In this document: piece after piece, positions 31,188 through 40,985 of the stretch
Numbering within the stretch: the first letter of the stretch is position 1
Layout of the letters: the number at the start of each line of letters is the position of its first letter
Source of the DNA: Paractinoplanes toevensis
Lineage (GTDB): Bacteria; Actinomycetota; Actinomycetes; Mycobacteriales; Micromonosporaceae
Reading direction: 5' to 3'
Assembly: GCF_018332695.1 (NCBI RefSeq)
Contig: NZ_BOQN01000102.1
Location: 56,141-120,140, forward strand
Length of the DNA stretch: 64,000 nucleotides
Position numbers and translations under genes: made by a program
The notes under the pieces: generated by a model
Database searches by the model: none
What the model saw: only the letters and a program-made list of their open reading frames with translations
Told to the model about the DNA's origin: nothing

Positions 31188-33599
31188 TCAGTCCAGAGAT
31201 TGCCGCCCGATCACCCGGGCCTCCCGGCCGGACAGCAGCCATCCGCCGGCGTAGGCGACGAGGGGCAGGCCGGCCAGGATCGCGGTCAGCTCCGGCACCG
31301 GCGGGTGGGCCAGCCAGTGTGCCTCCCGCCAGTACCAGGCCAGCAGTGCGAGGTAGGCGCAGGCGGTGCCGATGATCGCCCCGCCCAGGGCGAGGGCAGC
31401 GGCGGTGGCGGCGGTCAGGGTCCGCCGGGTTCGCCGCCGCGCCCCGGCGGCGGTCAGCGTGCGCAGATCCCGGGCGGTCTCGCTGCGGATCAGGCCGACG
31501 GTCATGGCGAGGACGCCGAGGGCGACGGCGATGCCGCCGGCCGTGCACCAGGTGGCCACCCGGGCCTGGTCGGCCCCGGTCGGGCGGGATTCGACGCTGA
31601 ACCCGGCGGCGGCCGCGGACTGCTGCGCCCGATCGATCCCGCCCGCGGTGATCGCGCCGGGCGCCTGGAGCAGCCAGCCCACCGGCATCGGGATCAGCCC
31701 CTGCCGGGTCATGGCGCCGGTGCTGATCAGGACGTTCGGCGCCGAGGTGTAGCCGGGCAGCGACACGTGCTGCAGGGTGGGTTGCCAGGTGCTGCGCTTG
31801 CGGTGGATCACGTCGTACCCGTCGATGTCGGCGCGCGGGGTGAGCAGGTCGGCGCCGGTCGCGGTGATGCCGTAGTGGGCGAGCAGTTCGGGGGTCGCGA
31901 CGTACACCGGGATCGATTCCGCGTCGTGGTAGCCGGTCATGCCGGGCCGGCCGGGGACGGCGGTGGGCTTGCCGAGCATGACGGCGGCCCGGCCGCCGTG
32001 GTCGGGCGGCAGGTCGGCGGCGGCGGCGCCGGTCAGGGGCAGCACCGTGGCGTTCAGGCCGGCGGCGATCGCTTCGGCCTGGGCCTGTTTCGCGGTCAGC
32101 TGGGCCGGCGTGAGGATCGGGACCGTCCCGTTCAGCTTCTCCGCCGACAGCCACACGATGATCTGGTCGGCGGGCAGGTTGCCGCCGGCCGGTGCGGCCG
32201 CCTTCGCCACCGTGACGCCGGCACTGAGCGTCACCACGGCGGCGATGCCGATGGCCAGCCCGATCGCGGCGAGGGCCGCGCCGGAGCGGGAGCGGTAGCG
32301 GGCCAGGTCGCGCAGGGCCAGTCGGGGTGCCACCCGAAGGCGGCTCGCGAACCATCCGATGGCGGCGACGCCGACCGGGGCGAGCAGCATCAGCGCGACC
32401 GCGGTGGCGACGACGCCGGCCAGGATCAGCGGCTTGCTGGTGTGCTTGGACTGCACCACGGCGGCCAGCCCGGCGGCCAGGAGCACGGTGCCGGCGGCCG
32501 CGAACCGGTGGGCCGGGCGGGGCGGCGCCGGTCGCGCGGAGAGCGCGGCGACGACCGGGGTGCGGGCGGCGGCGCGGGCCGGCCACCAGGCGGCGACGAC
32601 GGCCGTACCGGTGGCCAGGACGACGGCGACGAGCACCGCGGTCCAGGGCAGCTGGTAGCGGTCGATGCGGTGGGCGAGCGGCTCCTCGAGGCGAGGGCTG
32701 AACGCGATCCACGTGGCGACGCCCACGAGGGCACCGGCGACTGCGCCGGCCGCGCCGACGACCAGGCCGTCGGCGAGCAGGACGAGGCGTACGTGCCGGT
32801 GGCTCGCGCCGATCGCGCCGAGCATGCCGAGCGCGCGGAGCCGGCGCTGGGCCAGCACGGTGAAGCCGGCCGCGGCCATCAGCCCGGCGAACACCAGCCC
32901 GATCGTGGCGAAGGCGAGGACCAGGACGCTGGAGGTGTTGCCGTCGCCGAAGCGTTCCCGGATCGAGAGGTTGTCCGGCCGGGGTTTCGTGTCGAGGTCG
33001 GACGCCGACACCCGCAGCAGGACGTCGGTGCTCGCCACGGCGGTGATCCGGCCCGGCGCGACCAGGGCGAACTCGTCGTTCAGGTCGAGCGGGTTCTCCA
33101 CCCGGCCGGTCACGGTGCGGGCGTCCCAGCGGGAACCGACGCCCAGGTGGAAGGCCGCCGCGACCCGGTCGGTGACGGCAACCTCGCCCGGGCCCTGCGG
33201 CCATCGACCCTGGTCGAGCCGCAACATCGTCCGGCCGTACGGTCCGGCGGGGTCCTGAGCGCGCAGGTCGAAGCCGTCGGCGGAACCGGGCGACGGGATC
33301 TTCGCCCCGTGCGTGATCACGTCGATGGTGCCGAACGACGTGCGCAGGACGGCAAGATCGACGGTGCCGTTCGTGGTCAGGATGTGGTCGGCGGTGCCGA
33401 AGGCGGCCGCGTCGGACGGAGCGTTGGCGGCGATGCCGAGGCCGGCCGTGGTGGCCGCCACCGCGACCAGCAGCAGGCCGACGATGATCGACTGCTGGCG
33501 CCACTCGCGCCGGAACATCCGCCACGCCCACCGCAGCACGGCCCGCCGGGCGGGCATCCCGCCGTGCGCGGCCGGCCTCTCCAACTGGGCGAGGCTCAT
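31188..33599 (-). CDS. FtsX-type ABC transporter permease
   Basis: Membrane subunit of 803 residues with two FtsX-like permease halves: TM near 30-50, three TM around 240-330, TMs near 370-430, and three at the end (660-790). Two large extracytoplasmic domains are present. Such MacB-like permeases pair with a single ATPase and export or extract lipids, peptides or drugs by mechanotransmission. The ATG overlaps the ATPase stop (ATGA). Third gene of the PadR operon. Confidence 0.85.
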   Translation of the reverse strand: MSLAQLERPAAHGGMPARRAVLRWAWRMFRREWRQQSIIVGLLLVAVAATTAGLGIAANAPSDAAAFGTADHILTTNGTVDLAVLRTSFGTIDVITHGAKIPSPGSADGFDLRAQDPAGPYGRTMLRLDQGRWPQGPGEVAVTDRVAAAFHLGVGSRWDARTVTGRVENPLDLNDEFALVAPGRITAVASTDVLLRVSASDLDTKPRPDNLSIRERFGDGNTSSVLVLAFATIGLVFAGLMAAAGFTVLAQRRLRALGMLGAIGASHRHVRLVLLADGLVVGAAGAVAGALVGVATWIAFSPRLEEPLAHRIDRYQLPWTAVLVAVVLATGTAVVAAWWPARAAARTPVVAALSARPAPPRPAHRFAAAGTVLLAAGLAAVVQSKHTSKPLILAGVVATAVALMLLAPVGVAAIGWFASRLRVAPRLALRDLARYRSRSGAALAAIGLAIGIAAVVTLSAGVTVAKAAAPAGGNLPADQIIVWLSAEKLNGTVPILTPAQLTAKQAQAEAIAAGLNATVLPLTGAAAADLPPDHGGRAAVMLGKPTAVPGRPGMTGYHDAESIPVYVATPELLAHYGITATGADLLTPRADIDGYDVIHRKRSTWQPTLQHVSLPGYTSAPNVLISTGAMTRQGLIPMPVGWLLQAPGAITAGGIDRAQQSAAAAGFSVESRPTGADQARVATWCTAGGIAVALGVLAMTVGLIRSETARDLRTLTAAGARRRTRRTLTAATAAALALGGAIIGTACAYLALLAWYWREAHWLAHPPVPELTAILAGLPLVAYAGGWLLSGREARVIGRQSLD

Positions 33600-34309
33600 C
33601 GGGGCAGCAGAGTGTCGGGGGTGGGGCGGGGCGCGGTGTGGTCGACCAGGCGGCCGTCGCGGATGAACACGACCCGGTCGGCCCAGGAGGCGAGCTGCGC
33701 GTCGTGGGTGACCACGACCGCCGCGACCCCGCCCTTGCAGGCGTTCAGGATCATGCGCATGACCGCCTCGCCGTTCACCGAGTCGAGGGCACCGGTCGGC
33801 TCGTCGGCGAGCAGCAGCCGGCGGTCCCCGACGACCGCCCGGGCGATCGCCACCCGCTGCCGCTCGCCGCCGGAGAGCTGGTCGGGGAACCGGGACGCCC
33901 GGTCGGCCAGGCCGAGTTCGTCGAGCACGCGCAGGCCGGCGGCGCGCGCCTTTCCGGCCGCGAGCCCGTCCAACTCGAGGGGGAGCGCCACGTTCTCGGC
34001 GGCGGTGAGCCCGGGCAGCAGGTTGAAGTCCTGGAAGACGTAGCCGATGGTGCGCCGGCGCAGCCGGGCCCGGTCGTCCCGGGTCATCCCGGCGAGCGTC
34101 TGCCCCGCGATCCGCACCCCGCCCTCGGTCGGTGTCTCGAGTGCGCCCGCGATGGTGAGCAGGGTGCTCTTGCCCGAGCCGCTCGGCCCCATGACGGCGA
34201 CCATCCGGCCCGGCTCGACGGTCAGGTCGACCTCGCGCAGGGCGTGCACCTCGTCGGTGCCGTCCAGGTAGGTCTTGGACACCCCGTGCATTTCCAGTGC
34301 CGCGCTCAT
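33596..34309 (-). CDS. ABC transporter ATP-binding protein (MacB/LolD type)
   Basis: ATPase of 237 residues with Walker A GPSGSGKST near residue 40, Q-loop VFQDFNL, signature LSGGERQRVAIARA, Walker B LLLADEPTGALDS and H-loop VVVTHD. It powers the permease encoded immediately downstream. The ATG 34309 overlaps the PadR stop (ATGA). Confidence 0.92.
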   Translation of the reverse strand: MSAALEMHGVSKTYLDGTDEVHALREVDLTVEPGRMVAVMGPSGSGKSTLLTIAGALETPTEGGVRIAGQTLAGMTRDDRARLRRRTIGYVFQDFNLLPGLTAAENVALPLELDGLAAGKARAAGLRVLDELGLADRASRFPDQLSGGERQRVAIARAVVGDRRLLLADEPTGALDSVNGEAVMRMILNACKGGVAAVVVTHDAQLASWADRVVFIRDGRLVDHTAPRPTPDTLLPR

Positions 34310-34875
34310 CGGCGCACTCCGGTCCGCCGGCGGATCTGCGGGGCCGCTGTCCGGGCCGGCGCCGGCGCCCGCTTGAGCCGGCCGTCCGCGGTGTCCAGCC
34401 ATCGGACGAGGGAGTCCAGCCGGTACAGCTCGGCGTCGACGACCAGGGCGAGGCCGAGGTCGAGGTCGCCCTCGTCCTCCTTGAGCCGGGTCCACTGCTG
34501 CATCAGCTCGACCAGGTGCCGGCGGTGCACCTGGATGATCTCGTGCACGTCGGCGCCGGGCAGGCGCACCGCGATGAGGACCTTGATGACCAGCTCGTCG
34601 CGCGGTGGCGACGACAGGTCTGGTGGCGTGCGCAGCCAGGCGGCCAGCTCCTCGGCGCCACCGGCGGTGATCCGGAAACCCTTCTGCGGGCCGGGCTCGG
34701 CGTCGTCGTCGGACTCGACGAGGCTGTCGCGTTCGAGGCGTTGCAGGGTCGTGTAGACCTGGCCGACGTTGAGCGGCCAGACCTCACCGGTGCGCGCCTC
34801 GAACTCCTCGCGCAGTTGCAGACCGTATTTCGGGCCCTCGCTCAGCAGGGCGAGCAGTGCGTGCCGGATGCTCAT
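34306..34875 (-). CDS. PadR family transcriptional regulator
   Basis: Repressor of 189 residues: winged helix (SIRHALLALLSEGPKYGLQL; YTTLQRLERDSLVES) followed by the PadR C-terminal dimerisation helix region (VHRRHLVELMQQWT). PadR proteins commonly repress a neighbouring efflux ABC operon and lose DNA on ligand binding. ATG 34875 lacks a ribosome site and follows a TATGCT -10 at the right distance for a leaderless mRNA. It heads the regulator-ATPase-permease operon, so it is probably autoregulated. Confidence 0.88.
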   Translation of the reverse strand: MSIRHALLALLSEGPKYGLQLREEFEARTGEVWPLNVGQVYTTLQRLERDSLVESDDDAEPGPQKGFRITAGGAEELAAWLRTPPDLSSPPRDELVIKVLIAVRLPGADVHEIIQVHRRHLVELMQQWTRLKEDEGDLDLGLALVVDAELYRLDSLVRWLDTADGRLKRAPAPARTAAPQIRRRTGVRR

Positions 34876-34882
34876 GCCCGGT

Positions 34883-34898
34883 AGCATACTCGGTATAC
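34883..34898 (-). promoter_or_regulatory. PadR operator over a leaderless promoter
   Basis: Inverted repeat ATAC-N3-GTAT (34886-34896) overlapping TATGCT (minus, 34888-34883). The -10 ends 8 nt before the PadR ATG, so transcription would start at the codon; a repressor on the dyad would block the -10. Confidence 0.5.
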
Positions 34899-34908
34899 AC
34901 AAGTCCCG

Positions 34909-34935
34909 CGGTCCGGGCACCGAGTGCCCGGACCG
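34909..34935 (-). terminator. Terminator of the sugar ABC/rhamnosidase operon
   Basis: Perfect 12-bp stem (34909-34920 with 34924-34935), loop CGA, 8 nt past the stop of the last permease gene. Confidence 0.72.
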
Positions 34936-34942
34936 AGCGGTG

Positions 34943-35767
34943 TCAGCCCTTCACGGCGCCGGAGGTCATGCCGGCGACGATCTGCCGGTTGAAGAACAGG
35001 AACATGATCAGCGGCGGGATCGTGATCAGCAGGATGTTCATGAACAGCAGGTTGTACTGGGTGTTGTACTGGCTGGAGAAGTTGTAGAGGGTCAGCTGCA
35101 CGGTGGCGTTCTGGTCGCCGGGCAGGAAGTACAGCGGGTTGGTGAAGTCGTTGAAGACGGCCACCGACTGCACCACGATCGACGTGACGATCACCGGCTT
35201 GAGCAGCGGCAGGATCACCCGGAAGAACAGCCGGGCCGGGCCGGCGCCGTCGATCACCGCGGCCTCGTCCAGCTCGCGCGGGATGGTGCCGATGAACGCC
35301 CGGAACAGCAGGATGACGAAGGCCAGGCCGAACGCGATCTCGACCAGGATCAGGCCGGGCAGCGTCCGGAACAGTCCGGCCTTCTGCAGCACCCAGATGG
35401 TCGGCACGACCGCAGGCGGGATGATCAGGCCGGCCAGCACGAAACCGTTGATCAGGCCGTTCCACCGGGAGCGCTTGCGCTGCAGGGTGAACGCGACCAT
35501 CGCCCCGAACACCACCATCAGGGTCACGCTGGCGACGGTGAGGATGGTGCTGTTGATGAACGCGATGATCAGCATGTAGTCGCGGGCCTGCACGACGTCG
35601 ATGAAGTTCTGCACGAACCGGAACTGGGTGGGCCAGCTGAAGTCCAGCAGCGACGCCTCCTGCCGGGTCTTCATCGCGGTGAGCAGGATGAAGGCGAACG
35701 GCACCAGGAACACCACGATCGACAGCAGGATCGCGACGGCGCTGAGCGCGAAGTTCTTGCGCGGCAT
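34943..35767 (-). CDS. Carbohydrate ABC transporter permease (MalG type)
   Basis: Inner-membrane CUT1 permease of 274 residues, six TM. The EAA loop is visible as ELDEAAVIDGAGPARLFFRVILPLLKPV. Pairs with the permease encoded just upstream; ATG 35767 overlaps that gene's stop by one base. No ATPase gene lies in the operon, so a shared MsiK-type ATPase encoded elsewhere is expected. Confidence 0.92.
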   Translation of the reverse strand: MPRKNFALSAVAILLSIVVFLVPFAFILLTAMKTRQEASLLDFSWPTQFRFVQNFIDVVQARDYMLIIAFINSTILTVASVTLMVVFGAMVAFTLQRKRSRWNGLINGFVLAGLIIPPAVVPTIWVLQKAGLFRTLPGLILVEIAFGLAFVILLFRAFIGTIPRELDEAAVIDGAGPARLFFRVILPLLKPVIVTSIVVQSVAVFNDFTNPLYFLPGDQNATVQLTLYNFSSQYNTQYNLLFMNILLITIPPLIMFLFFNRQIVAGMTSGAVKG

Positions 35768-36690
35768 CAGAGCTCGACCTCCTTGCGGTTGAGGAACCGC
35801 GACAGCGGCAGGATGATCGCCGTGACCACCAGGAACAGCACGACGTTCCCGGCCGTGGACAGCCCGTAGAAGCCGGCCTGGTACTGCTTGTAGATCACCG
35901 AGGCGATGACGTCGGAGGTAAAACCGGGCCCGCCCTTGGTCATCGCCCAGATCAGGTCGAACGACCGCAGGCCGCCGATCAGCGACAGGATGATGACCGT
36001 GACGGTGGCCGGCCGGGCCAGCGGCAGCACGATGTGCCGGAAGTTGTCCCAGGCCCCGGCCCCGTCCACGCGGGCCGCCTCGAAGTACTCCTGCGGGATC
36101 GACACGATCCCGGCGATGTAGATCAGGGTGGCCAGGCCGACGCCCTTCCAGACGTCCACGAGACCGACCGAGATCAGTGCCAGGGACGGGTCGGTCAGCC
36201 AGCCCGGGCCGCTGATGCCGACCAGGTCCAGCGACTGGTTGATCAGGCCGCGTTCCGGGTTCATCAGCACCGTGAAGGTGAGGCCGACCCCGATCGTCGA
36301 GACCAGCACCGGGAAGAACACGACCGAGCGCAGGTAACCCCGGCCGATGATCTGCGAGGTCAGCAGCATGGCCAGGCCCAGACCGAGGACGACCTTGAGG
36401 CCGGACGTCAGCACCGCGTAGACCAGGGTGTGCCAGAGGCTGCTGACCAGGGCCGGCTCCTGGAAGAACGTCTTGTAGTTGTCGAAGCCGATGAACTTGG
36501 AGTCGAAGATGCTCCACCGGGTGAGGCTGAAGTAGAAGGCGATCACCGTCGGGACCAGGAAGAGCACGCCGTAGATCACGGCCGCCGGGAGATAGAACCA
36601 GTTGGTGTACGGGCTGTGGGCCCGTACCCGGCCCGCCGCGGACGCGTCGCTGCGCGTCCGGGCGGACCGGTGCACGGTGGTGGTTGCCAC
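35767..36690 (-). CDS. Carbohydrate ABC transporter permease (MalF type)
   Basis: CUT1 permease of 307 residues with six TM segments and an EAA loop (EYFEAARVDGAGAWDNFRHIVLPL). Second gene after the solute-binding lipoprotein, 9 nt downstream. The operon order (binding protein, MalF-type, MalG-type) is standard. Substrate probably a rhamnoside, because the operon appears to begin with the alpha-L-rhamnosidase. Confidence 0.92.
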   Translation of the reverse strand: MATTTVHRSARTRSDASAAGRVRAHSPYTNWFYLPAAVIYGVLFLVPTVIAFYFSLTRWSIFDSKFIGFDNYKTFFQEPALVSSLWHTLVYAVLTSGLKVVLGLGLAMLLTSQIIGRGYLRSVVFFPVLVSTIGVGLTFTVLMNPERGLINQSLDLVGISGPGWLTDPSLALISVGLVDVWKGVGLATLIYIAGIVSIPQEYFEAARVDGAGAWDNFRHIVLPLARPATVTVIILSLIGGLRSFDLIWAMTKGGPGFTSDVIASVIYKQYQAGFYGLSTAGNVVLFLVVTAIILPLSRFLNRKEVEL

Positions 36691-36699
36691 GATCAGTTC

Positions 36700-38016
36700 C
36701 TACCAGCCCTCGAGCCCGAGTTGCTGAGCCTGCTTCTTGACGTCCTCGTCGTAGAGCTTGGCGGCCGCGTCGGCCTTGCGGATGCCGGAGCCGACCTCGA
36801 CGCAGATCTGCTCGAGCGCCGGGCCCTTGACCGGGGAGAGGAACTCCAGGGCCAGGCTGGACTGGCCGGAGTCGATGAAGCCCTGCATGTCCTTGACCGC
36901 CTGCGGCACCTTGTCACCGACCGTGCAGCCCTTCACCGCGTACGGCCCGGTGGGGGTGGAGGCGGTGGTCTGCGAGTTGCAGCCGTCGGTGCTGGCGATG
37001 AAGGCGAGGAACTTCTTGGCCGCCTCGAGCTTCGCGCCGGTGGTGCTGCTGGGGATGTAGACGCCGTTCGGGCTCCACACGGTCAGCTTGTTCTGCGCCG
37101 CGTCGGTGCCGGGGATCGGGAACAGGCCGACCTTGTCCTCACTGCCCGGGTTGTCGGCGATCAGCTGGCTGACCATCGCGGACAGGATCGGGTACTGCGC
37201 GCCCTTGCCGGTCGCCAGGTAGCGCAGGCCGTCGGTGAGCTTGGCCGAGGCGAAGTCCTTGTTCTCGTAGCCCTTGTCGTGCACATCCTGCAGGTGCTGG
37301 AAGCCGGCCAGCGCTGCCGGGGTGGTGGCGTACTTGGCCTGGTTCTTCGTGTACTTCTCGGCCCACTGCGGGTCGGCGGTGTTCACGTTGGCGTAGTCGC
37401 CCAGGATGAACAACTGCGACGTCCACGTCTCGCCGTAGGTCTGGATCACCGGATCCACCCCGCCGGCCTTGATCTGGGCATTGTTCGCCATGAAGTCGTC
37501 CCAGGTCTTCGGGATCTGCAGGCCGAGCTTGGCGTACACGTCCTTGTTGTAGAGGATCGCGCCCGCCATGAAGCCGCCCCACGGTACGCCGTAGATCTTG
37601 CCGTTCGAGCTGACCGTGGTGGTGAAGTTCTTGTCCAGGTTGCCGATGTTCTCGGTGTCGCCGAGCGGCGCCAGGTTCTTCTCCGGCGCCAGGGCCTGGA
37701 ACAGCGAGCCCGAGTTGTACATGAACACGTCGCTCATGTCGCCGGTCGACAACCGCGTCTTGATCAGGTTGTCACCGTCCGTACCCTGCGGCCGGGTTTC
37801 GGTCTTGATCGTGATGTTCGGGTTCTTCGCGGTGAAGTCCTTGACCAGCTGGTCGCCGATCTTCGCGGTCTCCGACCCGTTGTCGTACAGGAACGAGATG
37901 GTGACCTTGCCGTCGCCGCCCGAATCGTCGCTGCTGCCGAGGCTGCCCGCGCTGCACGCGGTCAGGGCCATCGACGCGGTGGCGAGCAGGGTGATCGCTA
38001 TGTGCCGTGTTCTCAT
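36700..38016 (-). CDS. Carbohydrate ABC transporter substrate-binding lipoprotein
   Basis: Secreted lipoprotein of 438 residues: signal peptide ending in lipobox LTAC (Cys21), Ser/Gly-rich linker, and a family 1 extracellular solute-binding domain. ATG 38016 is fixed by GGAGGA and by the signal peptide. It would capture an oligosaccharide outside the membrane and hand it to the two downstream permeases. It is 25 nt behind the rhamnosidase gene. Confidence 0.92.
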   Translation of the reverse strand: MRTRHIAITLLATASMALTACSAGSLGSSDDSGGDGKVTISFLYDNGSETAKIGDQLVKDFTAKNPNITIKTETRPQGTDGDNLIKTRLSTGDMSDVFMYNSGSLFQALAPEKNLAPLGDTENIGNLDKNFTTTVSSNGKIYGVPWGGFMAGAILYNKDVYAKLGLQIPKTWDDFMANNAQIKAGGVDPVIQTYGETWTSQLFILGDYANVNTADPQWAEKYTKNQAKYATTPAALAGFQHLQDVHDKGYENKDFASAKLTDGLRYLATGKGAQYPILSAMVSQLIADNPGSEDKVGLFPIPGTDAAQNKLTVWSPNGVYIPSSTTGAKLEAAKKFLAFIASTDGCNSQTTASTPTGPYAVKGCTVGDKVPQAVKDMQGFIDSGQSSLALEFLSPVKGPALEQICVEVGSGIRKADAAAKLYDEDVKKQAQQLGLEGW

Positions 38017-38041
38017 CGGTTCCTCCGAGGGGAGAGAGGGA

Positions 38042-40807
38042 TTATGCGTTTTCCAGGAGGGTGCGGAAGCGATCGGCGCCGGGAACGAACCCGTCGGCGG
38101 TCGCGGCGTCGACGATCTGCGTCGCCGGCGCATCGAGGAAAGGCTTGAGCCGGTCGGCCAGGGCGGCCTCGTCGGCCGCCACGCCCGCCTCGGCCGCGGC
38201 CGAGACGACCCGGTCCCAGCTGGGCTGGTGGTCCATCAACTGCCGGATGCTCGGGTCGGCGGCCGGTTGCTCCTCGTGCGCGTACGGGTCGGGAAGCGTC
38301 CAGTGGTGCTGCCCATGGCGTACCTCGATCTGCTGGTCCTGACCGGGCAGCGTGACCACCGCGGTGGCACCCACCGGAACGGTGAGGTCCACCCGCAGCT
38401 CACCACCGTCGCGCCGCCAGGCGACGGACGCCTCGCCGTACGGCGTGAGATGCCGCGCTTCCGCGCGCCGCAGGGCCCGGCCGGGCAGCGGCCGCACCTC
38501 GATGAGCTGGTAACCGGGGGCGCCCGGGGCGAGGCCGGCCACCCGCCGGTGCAGCCAGTCGGCGACCGCCCCGAGCGCGTAGTGGTTGAACGAGGTCATC
38601 TCGCCCGGGTTGATGCTGCCGTCCGGGAGCATGCTGTCCCAGCGCTCCCAGACCGTGGTGGCGCCCATGGTCACCGGGTAGAGCCAGGACGGGCACCCGG
38701 TCTGCAGCAGCAGCCGGTAGGCGAGACCGGGATGCCCGGCGTCGGTCAGGGCGTCGGTCATCAGCGGGGTGCCGACGAAACCGGTGCTGATCCGGAAGCC
38801 GGCCGTGCGCACCAGGTCGGCGAGCCGGCCCCCGGCGTGCTTGCGCTGCTCCGGCTCGGGCAGCAGAGCCCACTGCAGGGCCAGGGCGTACGTCGTTGCC
38901 GCGTCGCTGAGCACCCGGCCGTCCGGGGTGACGTATTCACGGGCGAACGCGTCCCGGACCTTCGCGGCCAGCTCGGCGTACTCCCGGGCGGTGTCGGCGT
39001 CGCCGGTCACCTCGGCCGCCAGGGCGACGACCTCGGCCGAGCGGGCCAGGTGGGCGGTGGCGATGACGTCCGGGTCGGCCTTGGCCCGGAACGGGTCGGC
39101 CGGCGGTGCGGTCGGGTCGAGCCAGTCGCCGAACTGGAAGCCGCCCGCCCACAGCAGGTTGTCCCCGGCCAGGGCGGCCATCCGGTCGACCCAGCCCCGC
39201 ATGCTCGGCAGCTGCCGCTCCAGCAGGTCGCGGTCGCCGGTGCGCTGGTAGATCACCCAGGGCACGATGGTGGCGGCGTCGCCCCAGGCCGCGGTGGCCG
39301 GGCCGGGCCGGCGGATCACGTCCGGGATGACGTACGGGACCGAGCCGTCCTTGTACTGCTCGGCGGCCAGGTCGGCGAGCCAGCTGCCGAGGAAGCCGGC
39401 GGTGTCGAACAGGAAGCTCGCGGTGGGGGAGAAGACCTGGATGTCGCCGGTCCAGCCGAGCCGCTCGTCGCGCTGCGGGCAGTCGGTGGGCACGTCGACG
39501 AAGTTGCCGCGCATGCCCCAGACGACGTTGTCGTGGAACTTGTTGAGCAGCTCGTGGTCGGAGTCGAACCAGCCGGTCCGGCGCAGGTCCGAGCCGACGA
39601 CGACGGCCTCGATGTCGGCCGTTGTCACTTCCGCGCCGGTGACCTCGGCATAGCGGAAGCCGTGAAACGTGAGCTCCGGTTCCAGGGTCGTTTCCGTGCC
39701 GTCCAGGATCCAGGTGTCCGTCGCGTCGGCGGTGCGCAGCGGCCGTACGCCGAGCTCGCCGTCCTCAAGGACCTCGGCGTGCCGGATCGTTACCTCTCCG
39801 GTGGCTTTTGTCCGCAGCCGGACCCAGCCGACCACGTTCTGGCCGAAGTCGACCAGGGTCTTGCCGCTGGGGGAGGTGGTCACGGTCCGGGCCGGCACCA
39901 CCTCGGTGATCCGGACCGGCGGGCCGTCCGGCGCGACCAGCAGGGACAGGTCGGCGTCGAGCACATCCACCGGGGTCGGTCCGCCCTCGGCGCGGGTGAG
40001 GTCGGTGCTCTGGCCGTCGTAGAGGTCGTCGGCGACGATCCGGCTCTCCCGGGCGGTCCACGAGCCGTCGGTGTTCAGCACGTGGGTGCTGCCGTCGGCC
40101 AGGGTGACCTCCAGCTGGGCCAGGGCGGCGAGCCGGTCGCCGTAGATCGCGCGGCGGCCCTGGAAACCGAGCCGGCCGCGGAACCAGCCGTTGCCGAGCA
40201 GGATCTCCACGTCGTTGCGGCCCTCGTGGAGCAGCGCGGTGACGTCGTGGGTCTGGTAGCGCAGCCGGTGCCGGTAGGCGGTCCAGCCCGGGGCGAGTTG
40301 CTCGTCGCCGACCCGCTCGCCGTTGATCCGGGCCACGTAGAGGCCGTGCGCGGTGGCGTACAGCCGGGCCCTGACCACCTCGCCGGGCAGCTCGATCGAG
40401 TTCGCGAGGATCGGGGCCGGGGCTTCCAGGCCGGCGATGTCGCGGGGGCTGACGAACCGGGCGGTCCAGTCGGCGGTGTCCAGCAGGCCGGCCTCGGCGA
40501 CCGCCGGTTCGCTCCACCCGCTCCAGGTGGTGTCGTCACCGACGCGGACCCGTACGCTCACCGACTCGCGGGCCGTGAGCGGCGCACCCGGCCAGCGCAC
40601 CAGGATCTGCTCGCCGGAGGCGGCCGCGTGCACCTCGGTCCGGTTGCCGCGGGTGAGCTCCAGCTCGTACCGTGCCTGGCGGTAGTCGTCCGGAGCAGCC
40701 GTGACCTGCCAGGACAGGCGCGGCGTGGCGGTTCCGATGCCGAGGACCGGGCGGCCGGCGGGGTGGTGTTCGAAGCGGAGGGCGGACGGGGCGGCTAGCT
40801 CTGGCAT
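38042..40807 (-). CDS. GH78 alpha-L-rhamnosidase
   Basis: Enzyme of 921 residues without signal peptide, releasing L-rhamnose from glycosides in the cytosol. Domain order follows GH78: N-terminal beta domains, the Bac_rhamnosid N region (EILLGNGWFRGRLG), then the (alpha/alpha)6 domain with DCPQRDERLGWTGDIQ near residue 445 holding the catalytic acid, and a C-terminal beta domain. ATG 40807 has GGAG upstream. It heads the operon with the ABC transporter, consistent with import and intracellular cleavage. Confidence 0.92.
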   Translation of the reverse strand: MPELAAPSALRFEHHPAGRPVLGIGTATPRLSWQVTAAPDDYRQARYELELTRGNRTEVHAAASGEQILVRWPGAPLTARESVSVRVRVGDDTTWSGWSEPAVAEAGLLDTADWTARFVSPRDIAGLEAPAPILANSIELPGEVVRARLYATAHGLYVARINGERVGDEQLAPGWTAYRHRLRYQTHDVTALLHEGRNDVEILLGNGWFRGRLGFQGRRAIYGDRLAALAQLEVTLADGSTHVLNTDGSWTARESRIVADDLYDGQSTDLTRAEGGPTPVDVLDADLSLLVAPDGPPVRITEVVPARTVTTSPSGKTLVDFGQNVVGWVRLRTKATGEVTIRHAEVLEDGELGVRPLRTADATDTWILDGTETTLEPELTFHGFRYAEVTGAEVTTADIEAVVVGSDLRRTGWFDSDHELLNKFHDNVVWGMRGNFVDVPTDCPQRDERLGWTGDIQVFSPTASFLFDTAGFLGSWLADLAAEQYKDGSVPYVIPDVIRRPGPATAAWGDAATIVPWVIYQRTGDRDLLERQLPSMRGWVDRMAALAGDNLLWAGGFQFGDWLDPTAPPADPFRAKADPDVIATAHLARSAEVVALAAEVTGDADTAREYAELAAKVRDAFAREYVTPDGRVLSDAATTYALALQWALLPEPEQRKHAGGRLADLVRTAGFRISTGFVGTPLMTDALTDAGHPGLAYRLLLQTGCPSWLYPVTMGATTVWERWDSMLPDGSINPGEMTSFNHYALGAVADWLHRRVAGLAPGAPGYQLIEVRPLPGRALRRAEARHLTPYGEASVAWRRDGGELRVDLTVPVGATAVVTLPGQDQQIEVRHGQHHWTLPDPYAHEEQPAADPSIRQLMDHQPSWDRVVSAAAEAGVAADEAALADRLKPFLDAPATQIVDAATADGFVPGADRFRTLLENA

Positions 40808-40822
40808 GACACTCCATCGAGG

Positions 40823-40834
40823 TGAAACGATTCA
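40823..40834. promoter_or_regulatory. LacI-type operator candidate upstream of rhamnosidase
   Basis: TGAA-A-CG-A-TTCA is a 12-bp dyad with a central CG, the LacI-family style, 16 nt before the rhamnosidase start. The 40808-40985 region also has GGCGAA-N5-TTCGCC (40878-40894) and tandem TTCACC half-sites near 40940-40970 that could bind the divergent AraC regulator. No LacI gene lies in the window. Confidence 0.45.
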
Positions 40835-40985
40835 AGAACAGTTGCGAGGTTGCGGGGTCACAATGTTTCGGCTGGATGGCGAAGACGTTTCGCCTGCACC
40901 CGATCCTGCGGTGTGGCCCACGCCACTAAATAGCCCGAGGTTCACCGGACCTAGCACGAAATTCACCTTGGCCGTACGGTGAGGC

